The notes beneath the pieces are model-generated. The model was given only the letters and a program-made list of their open reading frames with translations. It was not told the DNA's origin and did not search any database. 64,000 bases of DNA, taken from contig JAIXXJ010000039.1 of NCBI GenBank assembly GCA_027490815.1, forward strand, positions 1 through 64,000. Direction: 5' to 3'. The translations under genes and the position numbers were made by a program. This document shows positions 31,435-41,328 of the stretch, in pieces; within the stretch, counting starts at the first letter, position 1; every line of letters starts with the position of its first letter. The DNA comes from Streptomycetaceae bacterium (GTDB lineage Bacteria; Actinomycetota; Actinomycetes; Nanopelagicales; Nanopelagicaceae).

Positions 31435-33114
31435 CTAGTTAACTAGCCCTGCTTCAACAAGAAATCGAGATGGCTTTCCACGATAACTTAGGCGCAGATC
31501 TGCCTTAGCACGTGTGATACCCACATAAAACAATCGTCTCTCCTCATCAATTGAAGCCTGATCACTTGTGATGCTGTTGTTTTCTAAGGGCAATATGCCC
31601 TCGCTGGCACCCATTAGAAATACACGTTCCCACTCCAAGCCCTTTGCAGCATGCAAAGTCGCAAGGGTTGTTACAGGCATTGTTGGAGGATTATTTTGAG
31701 AAACTAAATCCTCAACTTCGCGTAGATAAGTGCGCAAATTCTTGGGAGTAAATGAGCTGTCGGCATCCAACTCTCGAGCAAGGTGCAAGAGAGCGGCGAT
31801 TCCATCTATAGGACCCCCGGTAAGAAATGGCTGAGCAAGGGTTCGTAGTTCATCTAGCCACTCAACTCCTTGTGTAGGAATAACCGATGCATTTCGAACT
31901 AAGCGAAGAAAATCTCGAACTTCTTTGCGCTCAAAAAAGCGTTCGGTGTTTCGAACTTGGTTTGGTAAGTTTGCTGAGTTCATAGCTTTTTCCAAACCAT
32001 TGAGCTGGTTATTTGTTCGTGCAAGAACAGCAATCTCTTGTGGGGCAACACCTTCTGAAATCAGTGCAGTAATGTCTCGAATAATTCCCGCAATCTCTGC
32101 TGACTCATCGTTATATGCCGTAATAGTTGGCTTTGATCCGTGATCATTGATCGCAACCAGTTCATTACCCATGGCACCTTTTCGCAAAATGCTATTTGCT
32201 GTATAGATAATCTCTGGCGTAGATCGATATCCAGTTGTTAAGCGAATGACCTGCGCATCAGGAAATCTGTTAGTAAATGAATTAAGAAAAACCGGAGTTG
32301 CTCCCGCAAAGGAATAAATTGTCTGTGCCGGATCTCCCACAACGCATAATTCCTGGCGACTGCCTAGCCAAGCATTTAGCAAACGTTGTTGTAGAGGTGA
32401 AAAATCCTGATACTCATCAACAGTGAAAAAACGATATTGGTCTTGAACTCTCTCTCGTACCTCGCGCTCTTGCTCGATCATCGCAGTGGTCAAAAGTAAA
32501 ACATCTTCAAAATCAATTGCACGCTCCTGATGTTTAACACTTTCATAGGCGGTATAGACCTTTGCTAACTGTTCAGGATTAATTCGAGGTTTGATGGTGC
32601 GCTTTTGTGACTCTGCCAAATAATCTGAAGGTGCAACCTGTGAGACTTTTGCCCATTCAATCTCGGTTGCAATGTCACGAAGAAGTTCCCGTGATGTTGT
32701 TGATAGTTCACTTTGAAGCTGTGCGCGTTTGATTGCCTCCGATAAAAAGCTTGATTTTGTTGTGATTAGGTCAGGTGTTCGACCACCGAAAACTTGAGGC
32801 CAAAAAAAAGTTAATTGCTTTAACGCTGCTGCGTGGATAGTTCGTGCAGCAACCGATGGGACTCCTAATGAGCGAAGTCGTGCACGCATCTCTCCAGCGG
32901 CTCGAGCGGTAAATGTAAGTGCAAGTGTTTTATGTGGATCCATTGTGCCGATTGCAGCGGCATAGGCGATGCGATGAGTAATCGCACGTGTTTTTCCAGT
33001 TCCTGCACCTGCAATTACACAGACAGGTCCGCGAGAGGCAAGTGCAACAGCGCGTTGTTCGCTATCTAATGCAGCAAGAATTTCTTCGGCACGAAGATTA
33101 CCTACGGTCTCCAA
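31435..33114 (-). CDS. uvrD2: ATP-dependent DNA helicase UvrD2 lacking HRDC
   Basis: About 559 aa from a TTG that has AAGGCGAG upstream; the N-terminus is uncertain because the gene starts inside the end of nudC. Superfamily 1A motifs are complete: GAGTGKT (motif I), TFTARAAGEM (Ia), VDEYQDFSPLQ (II), VGDPAQTIYSF (III), TGYRST (IV), TLHAAKGLEWERVFL (V) and RRLFYVGITRAK (VI). Mycobacterial UvrD2 carries a tetracysteine linker and a C-terminal HRDC domain, about 700 aa in total. Here the protein stops about 25 residues after motif VI. It lies next to whiB7 as in Mycobacterium and Streptomyces. Confidence 0.9.
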   Translation of the reverse strand: METVGNLRAEEILAALDSEQRAVALASRGPVCVIAGAGTGKTRAITHRIAYAAAIGTMDPHKTLALTFTARAAGEMRARLRSLGVPSVAARTIHAAALKQLTFFWPQVFGGRTPDLITTKSSFLSEAIKRAQLQSELSTTSRELLRDIATEIEWAKVSQVAPSDYLAESQKRTIKPRINPEQLAKVYTAYESVKHQERAIDFEDVLLLTTAMIEQEREVRERVQDQYRFFTVDEYQDFSPLQQRLLNAWLGSRQELCVVGDPAQTIYSFAGATPVFLNSFTNRFPDAQVIRLTTGYRSTPEIIYTANSILRKGAMGNELVAINDHGSKPTITAYNDESAEIAGIIRDITALISEGVAPQEIAVLARTNNQLNGLEKAMNSANLPNQVRNTERFFERKEVRDFLRLVRNASVIPTQGVEWLDELRTLAQPFLTGGPIDGIAALLHLARELDADSSFTPKNLRTYLREVEDLVSQNNPPTMPVTTLATLHAAKGLEWERVFLMGASEGILPLENNSITSDQASIDEERRLFYVGITRAKADLRLSYRGKPSRFLVEAGLVN

Positions 33115-34064
33115 GATTGCTCGCCTTGCAAATCTTTTCGTGAATAACCTTCTACACGTGTATACCAAGCTTCAATCATTCTTCTTGCTACAGAGATTCC
33201 TGGTGGTAATAAAATATCTCCCGTTGCAACTGCTTGTTTCATCTCATCACGGCTGAGCCAGCGAACTTCAGTTATCTCTTGTCCGTCTGGGCGTGCATCT
33301 TGCGGGCGATCTGCAAAAGCTTCAAATGCAATCATGATAGATGCGGGAAACGGCCAAGGTTGAGAAGTTATGTATTTAACTTGCGATGTGTAAACACCAG
33401 CCTCTTCAAATACTTCTCGCGAGACACATTCTTCAAATGACTCACCTGTCTCAACAAATCCTGCAAAAGTTGAAAAACGTTTCTCTGGCCAAATTGGTTG
33501 ATGGCCTAACAAAATTCGATCGGCTGCATCTTTAACTAGAACTATTACAGCTGGATCAGTTCGGGGATGATGCTGTGTTGAATCCTTAGGACATACGCGA
33601 ACGCTTCCTCCCAAATCACTAACAGTTGGCGCCCCGCACTGAGAACAATGTGTGTGGCTCTCATGCCAATTGGCTAAACCAACTGAGTGCATTGCAAGAG
33701 TTAAATCCTCTGCATCTAAATTGCCACCAACTTCACGTAATGTTTTGAATCCTTGATATTTGTCTTTTTCAAAGTCACCTGAACCGTCATCGATCGGTTG
33801 ATTAATCCAAGTTGTCCGCCAAGCAAAATATGGCTGATTGTCCTTGCGACTTGTTCCAAGGAAGAACCGCTCGCCTTCAACAAAGCTCTCCAAAAGTTCT
33901 ATGACAGTAGCAGCATTGATAAAAGTTAAGGCGTCATCTGTTGCGCTCACTCTGGAATCAACAAGGTGAATTATCTGAGCCGTCTGCCAAAGTTGCTCCA
34001 ACTTTGCCGGGTCAGTGCGTAAATCGCTGCCACGATCAATTGGTGAAAGATTGAGTTCACTCAT
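33102..34064 (-). CDS. nudC: NAD(+) diphosphatase NudC
   Basis: 320 aa from the ATG (a TTG lies three codons upstream). The Nudix box GFVETGESFEECVSREVFEEAGV is complete, and the following SQPWPFPASIMIAFEA matches the SQPWPFPxS signature of NADH pyrophosphatases. The zinc ribbon is partial: CSQC and one Cys of the second pair (VCPKD), with the fourth Cys replaced by Asp. It cleaves NAD(H) to NMN(H) and AMP and also removes NAD caps from RNA in relatives. Its 3' end overlaps the start of uvrD2. Divergent from the EEP gene by 27 bases, so leaderless transcripts are likely. Confidence 0.93.
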   Translation of the reverse strand: MSELNLSPIDRGSDLRTDPAKLEQLWQTAQIIHLVDSRVSATDDALTFINAATVIELLESFVEGERFFLGTSRKDNQPYFAWRTTWINQPIDDGSGDFEKDKYQGFKTLREVGGNLDAEDLTLAMHSVGLANWHESHTHCSQCGAPTVSDLGGSVRVCPKDSTQHHPRTDPAVIVLVKDAADRILLGHQPIWPEKRFSTFAGFVETGESFEECVSREVFEEAGVYTSQVKYITSQPWPFPASIMIAFEAFADRPQDARPDGQEITEVRWLSRDEMKQAVATGDILLPPGISVARRMIEAWYTRVEGYSRKDLQGEQSWRP

Positions 34065-34091
34065 AGGGGCCAACGCTACTAGCCTTAGGCC

Positions 34092-34931
34092 GTGCTCGTA
34101 ACCTCATGGAATCTGCTCCATGCAATGGCTATTCCCCCTACAAACGACATTTTGGCCGACCAGTTAAAGGTTGGCCAGGCGATGCTAAAAATTAACGCCG
34201 ATGTCATTGGGGTGCAAGAAGTCGATGAAAAATTAGAGAGATCAGGAAAAATCTCTCAGGTTCGATTACTTGCCGAAGCAATGAAAGCCGAAGATTGGGC
34301 TTTTGCCCCGAGTGTAATTGGAACACCAGGATTTAAATGGCGCGCACTCGGAAAAACTGATGTGTCGATTGTTACTGATAAAAATTCCCACACCGATGAT
34401 GGCGCGGAGTTAGTTGGTGGTTATGGCATAGGAATCGCTTCAAAGATTCCTGTTAAGCATTGGGACCGTATTGACTTAGGACGTTCAGTAATTGGCATGC
34501 CACTGATAATTCCCACTGAAGGTAAAAATGGTAAACAGAGTGTCAAACCTATTTATGTTGCAGATGAACCACGGGTTGCACTTGCAGCCACGTTAGAAAA
34601 TGGATGGACGGTTATAAACACTCATCTTTCTTTTGTGCCTATCCTCAACTTGTTTCAACTTCGAAAAATTAAACAATGGGCTAAAGAGTTAAGCAAGACA
34701 TATGGAACCCAAGTATTGATTATTGGAGATCTCAATCTTCCAAAAGGAATTCCAGCTATGGCTTCTAAATGGAAATCACTGGTGACACAAAATACTTATC
34801 CGTCTTGGGGTGCAAAGATTCAGTTTGACTATATTCTTAGTGACACATTAAAGGCAGATCAATTTGAAGTCTTGGATACCGTGATTACAGGAATTAGTGA
34901 TCACCTACCAATCCAAGTCAGGATTAGATAG
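34092..34931 (+). CDS. Endonuclease/exonuclease/phosphatase family protein
   Basis: 279 aa of the EEP (DNase I-like) fold. Motifs: SWNLLH near the N-terminus (metal-binding Asn), VIGVQEVDE (catalytic Glu), VINTHLSF, IIGDLNLP (Asp and Asn), and GISDHLPIQV (catalytic His) at the end. No signal peptide is seen, so it is probably cytoplasmic. The substrate could be nucleic acid or a phosphate ester. GTG start, almost no leader. Convergent with adnB across 9 bases. Confidence 0.85.
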   Translation: MLVTSWNLLHAMAIPPTNDILADQLKVGQAMLKINADVIGVQEVDEKLERSGKISQVRLLAEAMKAEDWAFAPSVIGTPGFKWRALGKTDVSIVTDKNSHTDDGAELVGGYGIGIASKIPVKHWDRIDLGRSVIGMPLIIPTEGKNGKQSVKPIYVADEPRVALAATLENGWTVINTHLSFVPILNLFQLRKIKQWAKELSKTYGTQVLIIGDLNLPKGIPAMASKWKSLVTQNTYPSWGAKIQFDYILSDTLKADQFEVLDTVITGISDHLPIQVRIR

Positions 34932-34940
34932 TTAACTAAA

Positions 34941-37900
34941 CTATTTGTTTTGAACCTGAATTGTAGAAATGAGTTGGATTAAATCATTCTCGTCTAACAG
35001 ATCTACTGGCTGATCCGTAACCCCAGTTGGTACATAGTGAAATGCAGCGCTTATCTTTGAAAGATCGCATCCTGATAGTTTTGCCCACGCTAGGCGATAC
35101 ATAGCCAGTTGAACTCGAGCAGATTCACCCAACTTCTTTGAGCCTGTCTTCCAATCCACCACCTGAAAACCATCTCCGTCGGAGTAAACAGCATCTATGC
35201 GCCCGCGGATGAGAACACCAGCAATTGTTGTTTCAAATGGAACTTCAACGCGAACGGGAATTCGTGTGGCAAAACTACTCTTTAACCATGATGCTTTGAG
35301 GTTTTCTAATGTTGAATCCTCTTCAAGTGGATCTAGATAATCTAAATACTCTTCACCAAACAATGTTGCTGCATCGGTGAACTCTCGTTCAACCCATAAG
35401 TGAAAAGCAGTTCCTCTGCGCGAGTACTGATCTTGACCTCGTGGCATAGGACGTCGAATATTGAGAGCCAAAGCTTGTGGGTCTTGATGAAGTGCAACCA
35501 ATGTAGATGTCGAAAGCCGAGTCGGAAGAACAACTTCAATCACATCCTTCTTAGCCAACTTCTGCTCTGTGATCAATGATTGGGCATCTAATATCCAAGA
35601 ATTAATTGCCTCATCTTTATCTAAAGTTAAAGGATGCTCATTTGCTGAATTAATTAAGTCGGTAGCAGCATCGAATTGAGCACGCTTATCTCCCAAATAA
35701 TCACGTGGCCATTGGGCATTGTATGGATTCTCAAGAGTTGGATTTTCACTGCCTTCTTCTGGGGCTAATGCATCACTGATAAGAACGCCACCGTTACTGC
35801 TAGCAGAGGCCGCAATTATGTTAAAAATTATGCTGGGTGCAACTGATCGTGTTCCGTCACGCCACCAAGATGCTGTGCACAATAGATGAGTCCGGGCACG
35901 AGTTACTGCAACGTATGCAAGGCGCATTTCTTCGCGCATCTTGATTTGGTCTACGCAAAGGGCGCCAAATGCTTTGATCGCTTTTGCTGCATCACTATTT
36001 TTTTCAATTCCATCAAAGCTAAATGAAGGCAGTTCTGCTGCATCACCTCTTAGAGGAAAGGGAACGTGCTTTTCATTCTTAAGCCAATTATCTGGATCGC
36101 TTTTGTTAACACCCGGAAATGTTCCTTCTGATAATCCTGGTACTGCAACTACATCCCATTCAGCCCCTTTTGCCATATGGACTGTAAGGATCTGAATCAC
36201 ATCAGTGCGCACTTCAGGAGCGCCGACCTTCAAGCCCCCTTCTTCATCAGATGCAACGTCTAACCAATCCAAAAACGCTGAAATCGATCCACCGGTTCGT
36301 TGGAACTTGGCGGCTTCATCCAAGAAGCGATCTAGATGTCTGCGTCCAGATTGCGAACCATCACGTAAAACAACCTCTGTCTCTAGGGTTAAGTAGTTTT
36401 CAATTTCGGAGATTAAATCTGTTATCTGCCCTCCAGAGTGAGCGCGCAGTCGACGAAGATCTTGTGCAAAAATAACTAACCGTTGATAACCAATATCGCT
36501 AAATCCAAAGCTTTTTGCCGAAGTTATTTCATCAAGTGCATCGATTATGGATCCACTAAATTGGTCGTCAGCCTCTAACTGCTCAGGATTGCCCGCAGCG
36601 ATCTTTTTAATGAAGCTCTTGGAGTCGGCGTGCATAGATTTTGCTCGATCCCGGCTAAATGAACCTAGAGCTGCAATATCACGTGGACCTAGATTAATTC
36701 TTGGCCCTGTTAGGTGGCGCATTAAAGATGAGCCAGCATCAGGATCTGTAATCAACTTCATTAAAGTAACAACGTCTGCAACCTCTGGAATGTGAATCAA
36801 TCCACCAATTCCAATAACTTCTACTGGTAAACCTTGTTCACGCAAGGCGTTTTCTATCGCAGGAATCTGGCTGCGCTTTCGAACAAGAACTGCAAAGGAT
36901 TTAGCATCTGCCGGATTCCATAACTCTTTGAAGTATTCGCCTATACCAACTGCTTCACTCTCAATAGTTTCATAAACTCCATATGCCAGTTCGCCAGAAC
37001 CTGCACCGTTGCGTGCTTCAAGTTCAACTACTTGTTGTCCGCCAGTGCTTTTTATGTGGGCGCCCAGTGCATTTGCTGCCGCCAGAATAATCTTGTCGTT
37101 ACGAAATGTAGTTGGAAGGGAAAACATCTGAGTTCCCTTATGGTCAGCTTGTTTTGGAAAATATTTTGCAAAAGATGCCATTGTTCCAGCAGATGCACCG
37201 CGCCAGGTATAAATTGCTTGCGATGGGTCGCCCACAGCCATGACTGGATGGCCCGCTCCATATAGTGATGAGAGCATTCGAACTTGAGACTGCGAAGTAT
37301 CTTGGTATTCATCTAGCAATACGACTTTATATTTTGTGCGCTCTAAAGCACCAACGTCTGGAAAGTTTTCTGAAATATCTGCAGCCAATGACATTTGATC
37401 ATCAAATGAGAGTTCTCCGGCCGCTTTGCGCCGTTGCATGAAAAGCTCAACCATTGGAAGTAGTGAGTTTCGCTGTCGCATCGCTCTAACTACTGCTCTT
37501 GTTTCCTCGTTGGTACTTCCTGAAAGCTTTTGCATCTGTTCTAAAATCTCGTTATCAATTCTTTCAATATCAGATGGATCCACCTGGTGCTCAAGCATGA
37601 ATTTTGAAAGCCCTAACAAATCTTTTATTACAGTACTTACTGCGCTCTGATTACGGTAAGAATCATCTGCCCAATTTCGAACCACATCAGATGCAATCTG
37701 CCAGATTGCTGCCTCCCCTAATGGTTCGGCATCGGCATCAATTCCGTATCGAATAGCGTGCTCACTGAGAAGCTTGCCGGCATAGGAATGATAAGTAGTT
37801 ACTGCTGTTGTAGTTGAAGAAATATGTTTGAACTCTGGCAACTGTGAGAGTTGACGTAAACGCTTTCGAATTCGAACTGAAAGCTCTCCTGCGGCTTTGC

Positions 37901-38162
37901 GTGTAAAAGTTAAGCCCAATATCTGATCTGGTGTAGCAAGTTCATTTGCAACTAAATACAAGACTCGATTACTCATAGTTTCCGTTTTGCCAGAACCTGC
38001 ACCGGCAACAACAACGGCGGGCTCTAGGCCGCTTTGAATAATCTGGGCTTGATGAGATGTTATGGGCTTGATCTGTGAACCAAATTTAGGATGGGCCTGT
38101 AATTTGGCGATGATTTCCTCTGGTGAAAACTTCACCTTTTTATCTTCTTTATCCATGGTCAT
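34941..38162 (-). CDS. adnB: Helicase-nuclease subunit AdnB
   Basis: 1073 aa. N-terminal UvrD-type motor: GAGSGKTETM (Walker A), TFTRKAAGEL, LLDEYQDTSQSQ (Walker B), VGDPSQAIYTWRGA, LPTTFRND, TVHMAKGAEWDVVAV and RLAYVAVTRART. C-terminal RecB-type nuclease with GRIDAVYSDGDGFQVVDWKTG (catalytic Asp, Asp, Lys). This two-domain organisation and the adnA gene upstream identify the AdnAB complex that resects double-strand breaks in Actinobacteria in place of RecBCD/AddAB. It overlaps adnA by 4 bases. Size matches the mycobacterial subunit. Confidence 0.94.
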   Translation of the reverse strand: MTMDKEDKKVKFSPEEIIAKLQAHPKFGSQIKPITSHQAQIIQSGLEPAVVVAGAGSGKTETMSNRVLYLVANELATPDQILGLTFTRKAAGELSVRIRKRLRQLSQLPEFKHISSTTTAVTTYHSYAGKLLSEHAIRYGIDADAEPLGEAAIWQIASDVVRNWADDSYRNQSAVSTVIKDLLGLSKFMLEHQVDPSDIERIDNEILEQMQKLSGSTNEETRAVVRAMRQRNSLLPMVELFMQRRKAAGELSFDDQMSLAADISENFPDVGALERTKYKVVLLDEYQDTSQSQVRMLSSLYGAGHPVMAVGDPSQAIYTWRGASAGTMASFAKYFPKQADHKGTQMFSLPTTFRNDKIILAAANALGAHIKSTGGQQVVELEARNGAGSGELAYGVYETIESEAVGIGEYFKELWNPADAKSFAVLVRKRSQIPAIENALREQGLPVEVIGIGGLIHIPEVADVVTLMKLITDPDAGSSLMRHLTGPRINLGPRDIAALGSFSRDRAKSMHADSKSFIKKIAAGNPEQLEADDQFSGSIIDALDEITSAKSFGFSDIGYQRLVIFAQDLRRLRAHSGGQITDLISEIENYLTLETEVVLRDGSQSGRRHLDRFLDEAAKFQRTGGSISAFLDWLDVASDEEGGLKVGAPEVRTDVIQILTVHMAKGAEWDVVAVPGLSEGTFPGVNKSDPDNWLKNEKHVPFPLRGDAAELPSFSFDGIEKNSDAAKAIKAFGALCVDQIKMREEMRLAYVAVTRARTHLLCTASWWRDGTRSVAPSIIFNIIAASASSNGGVLISDALAPEEGSENPTLENPYNAQWPRDYLGDKRAQFDAATDLINSANEHPLTLDKDEAINSWILDAQSLITEQKLAKKDVIEVVLPTRLSTSTLVALHQDPQALALNIRRPMPRGQDQYSRRGTAFHLWVEREFTDAATLFGEEYLDYLDPLEEDSTLENLKASWLKSSFATRIPVRVEVPFETTIAGVLIRGRIDAVYSDGDGFQVVDWKTGSKKLGESARVQLAMYRLAWAKLSGCDLSKISAAFHYVPTGVTDQPVDLLDENDLIQLISTIQVQNK

Positions 38163-41100
38163 TTTTCATTCACCGCGCGACCATCACTTTGGACTGGACA
38201 GGATTTTCTAACTGAGCAGCCCTTGCAACGCTTGTTTACTGTTGCAAAGAAGGTGGCCGCGCCCATACCTTCTCCAATGTTTTCAATCTTTTCTTTTATC
38301 TCTTCCAGATTAATCGAACGCTGCTCTCGAATTGTTGCTCCTGCAGTATTTGTACCAAGGTAGACAAGTTCTGCCCCCGCGCTTTTTGTTCCATCGCTAA
38401 AGCCACCTTCGGCAATTCCTAATTGATAACTAGCCAATTGAAGGTTGTTCTTTGCCTCTTCCTTACTAATTGCAGTGTTGCCAGTTTTAAAATCAATAAT
38501 AAATAGTGAACCATCTGCTTCTACTTCGAGCCTATCGACAGTTCCAATGATTCGGGCACGTCCCAGTTTTACGTCAAAGCGAAGCTCGGCGCCCTTAATC
38601 TCTCGAGGCGTCTCCTTGTGATAATCAACAAATTTTTCTAACATCATTACTGCAGTTTCAAGGTGTGATGCGCTCACCCAACCACTTTCTGGGTCAATTA
38701 ACTTCCATGAACTTTCTAAACTTGCAATTAACTCGCTCTTTGTCGTTCCTGGTTCTTGGATCATCTTTGCGGCAAATGCGTGAATTGCAGATCCTAAAAC
38801 TTGTGCTGTGCTATCTCCATTTGTTCCGCCATTATTTTGTAAAAACCATTTGACACCACATTCAACAAAAGATTCGGCGCCACTTGGTGAAACAATTACT
38901 TCTTTGTCACTATCAATGACTGGTAGATCAGTACTTAAAGCAACCGAACCAATCCAACTACTTGGATTAGCTAAATCGATTCCATTGTTGCTCATTGATT
39001 TAAGTAGTTGCGCTGCTGTTTGAGCATTCTCACCATCTAACTGTGAACGTAATTCTGCTACTAGCGCTGGAATAGTTATTGGTCGAGGAACTTGGGTAAT
39101 TACTTTGTCTTCTTCGTCAATTCCACTGAGCATCACTTCAATTACTTCAAAAAACTGTGATGGTTCCTCGTCTTCGCGCTGGACTGCTGTAATTAACATT
39201 GAATTCTTTGCACGCGTGAGGGCCACATGGAACAACCGTTGCTCATCTTGCATAAGACCATTTGCAGCTAACAGATCAAGTTGGTCTCGTGGAATATCTG
39301 GATTTCGATCTCGCTCTACTAATCGTTCAGATCCCAATAATGACGAGCGTTGTTTTAGATTTGGCCAAGTTCCCTCTTGTAAACCTGCAATTGCAACTAA
39401 ATCCCATTGACGTCCCTTTGCACTATGCACGGTCAGTATCTCAACAAAATCTGGGCGCACTCCTTTTGCTGTGATCACATCACCTGCAATATCTTCGTTT
39501 GTAATCTCATTAATAAATGCAGCAGGACCTGATAACGGAAAACGCTCTGAGAATCTAGTTGCAGATTCAAACAACTGCATCACTGCATCTAAATCTCGAT
39601 CCGCAGCTGCTGCGCGCAATCCAGAACGCAGGGATTGATTTCTCCATGCGTCGGATATTTTTTGGCCATCACTTGCAACTGCGTTATCCCAGATGTTCCA
39701 CAAAAGATCATCGGCTGTGGCTTTTTTATTTCGTGCTACTGCGCGAGCACCCTTTAGTAGTGTGTGAACTCGTAGAATGCAATCGCCACCTTCAATACTT
39801 AAATCGCCATCATTGATGGCATCGAGCAATAGTTGTGAACCCGATCTCTCATCTCCTTCAAGTCGAGTGGAGATAAGCGCTCTGCGGATTCTTCGAAGTG
39901 ATATTGAATCCGCCCCACCAAATTCACTGAGCAATAAGCGCTCTGCTGTATCTAGATTAAGTGGTTGAGAATTTATGGCTACGCGAGCTAAGAGCAAAAA
40001 TGGAGCAATTGCAGGATTTCCAGCAAGTGCTTGAAGCTCTGATGCAACAGGAATTCCTACCTGTGAAAATGCTCTGCGTAGGGCACTTGCGGTAACGCCA
40101 GGAGTTCGAAGGATGACTGCCATCTTGTTGTATTCGATACCTTCGCGAAGATGAGCACTGCGAAACTGATGTGCGATAAATGCAGCCTCTTCTGCCCCCG
40201 ATCTAAATCGGTGCACTCCAACATGTCCAGCTTCATTATTTACACAAATTCTTTTTCGAGTAACAGGTGAGCCACGAAATGTTTGAACATAGTTGTGGCC
40301 CACTTCAAATACTGCCTTAGAATTTCGGTACACATTATTTAGTACGAACTCTTTCTTGCGATATGGATCTAATGCACCAGATAATCCATCTGGATCGGCT
40401 CCACGAAATCTTCCTACACTGCTATCGGCATCAGCGCATATAACTAAATCATCGCCGGCCAGTAGAGATAAAAGCTCTCTTTGCGCAGGATCGCTCTCTT
40501 GAAACTCATCGACCATAATTGTTGTAAATCTATTGCGAAGTTCCTGTAACAGAACAGGGTTGTTGCGCAAGTGAAGAGATGCACGAGAAATTATCTCTGA
40601 GGGATCAATTCTTAACTTTGCATCTTGGGCAGAGATCTCTCGCATAACCATGGAATTGATGTATCGCTTCCAAAAAGATGCTGCGGCAGACCAATACTTT
40701 TCACCCTGCATTTCTCCGAGTTTGGCTAGTTGATCGGGAGTAATTGCACGTTCTGATGCACGCAAAATTAAATCGCGTAGTTCTCGAGCAAAACCATCTG
40801 TAGTTAAAGCCAAATGTAAGTCTTCTGGCCACTCTTTAAAGCCATCTTGAATATCGCCTTGAAGTAATTCCTTAATGAAGGTTTCTTGCTCTGGACCACT
40901 GAGCAAAATTGGATCGGGATCTCCTTTTGCTTTCATTTTTAGTATTGAAAAAGCTAGTGAGTGAAATGTTCGGGCCAGCGGCTCATACATTGATTTTGTT
41001 GTGCGCAGCGCAATTGCATCTCGGAGCTGTGATGCAGATTCTCGGCCAAAAGTAATTAACAGAATGGAATCTGGATTTTGCCCAGCGCTAATTCGTGAAA

Positions 41101-41260
41101 GCGCTGCTTCAATAAGCACTGTTGTTTTTCCGGTACCCGGGCCCCCTTGAACAACCACTGGGCCACCGCGGTATGCAACGATCTCTATTTGTTGGCTATC
41201 TAGTGCAACTGGAGCAGCAGAAAGTACCTGTCGTACGAGGGTAAACGGCGCCTTGCTCAC
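38159..41260 (-). CDS. adnA: Helicase-nuclease subunit AdnA
   Basis: 1033 aa. UvrD-type motor with GGPGTGKTTV (Walker A), ITFGRESASQL, IMVDEFQESDPAQ (Walker B), TVHSAKGRQWDLVAI and RLFHVALTRAK, then a C-terminal nuclease domain with DRLEVEADGSLFIIDFKTGN. Cysteines in ESFVECGVKWF and CKGCSVRKSC surround the nuclease domain in the pattern of an AddB-like iron-sulfur staple. The weaker helicase motifs (FGRES instead of FTRKA) agree with AdnA being the auxiliary motor. First gene of the adnA-adnB operon; ATGA overlap with adnB. Confidence 0.93.
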   Translation of the reverse strand: MSKAPFTLVRQVLSAAPVALDSQQIEIVAYRGGPVVVQGGPGTGKTTVLIEAALSRISAGQNPDSILLITFGRESASQLRDAIALRTTKSMYEPLARTFHSLAFSILKMKAKGDPDPILLSGPEQETFIKELLQGDIQDGFKEWPEDLHLALTTDGFARELRDLILRASERAITPDQLAKLGEMQGEKYWSAAASFWKRYINSMVMREISAQDAKLRIDPSEIISRASLHLRNNPVLLQELRNRFTTIMVDEFQESDPAQRELLSLLAGDDLVICADADSSVGRFRGADPDGLSGALDPYRKKEFVLNNVYRNSKAVFEVGHNYVQTFRGSPVTRKRICVNNEAGHVGVHRFRSGAEEAAFIAHQFRSAHLREGIEYNKMAVILRTPGVTASALRRAFSQVGIPVASELQALAGNPAIAPFLLLARVAINSQPLNLDTAERLLLSEFGGADSISLRRIRRALISTRLEGDERSGSQLLLDAINDGDLSIEGGDCILRVHTLLKGARAVARNKKATADDLLWNIWDNAVASDGQKISDAWRNQSLRSGLRAAAADRDLDAVMQLFESATRFSERFPLSGPAAFINEITNEDIAGDVITAKGVRPDFVEILTVHSAKGRQWDLVAIAGLQEGTWPNLKQRSSLLGSERLVERDRNPDIPRDQLDLLAANGLMQDEQRLFHVALTRAKNSMLITAVQREDEEPSQFFEVIEVMLSGIDEEDKVITQVPRPITIPALVAELRSQLDGENAQTAAQLLKSMSNNGIDLANPSSWIGSVALSTDLPVIDSDKEVIVSPSGAESFVECGVKWFLQNNGGTNGDSTAQVLGSAIHAFAAKMIQEPGTTKSELIASLESSWKLIDPESGWVSASHLETAVMMLEKFVDYHKETPREIKGAELRFDVKLGRARIIGTVDRLEVEADGSLFIIDFKTGNTAISKEEAKNNLQLASYQLGIAEGGFSDGTKSAGAELVYLGTNTAGATIREQRSINLEEIKEKIENIGEGMGAATFFATVNKRCKGCSVRKSCPVQSDGRAVNEK

Positions 41261-41328
41261 GGTCGTAATTCAACCGTAATCAACTGACGAATCAGGGATA
41301 TTACGCTCTGAATCAAACGGTGTAAGCG

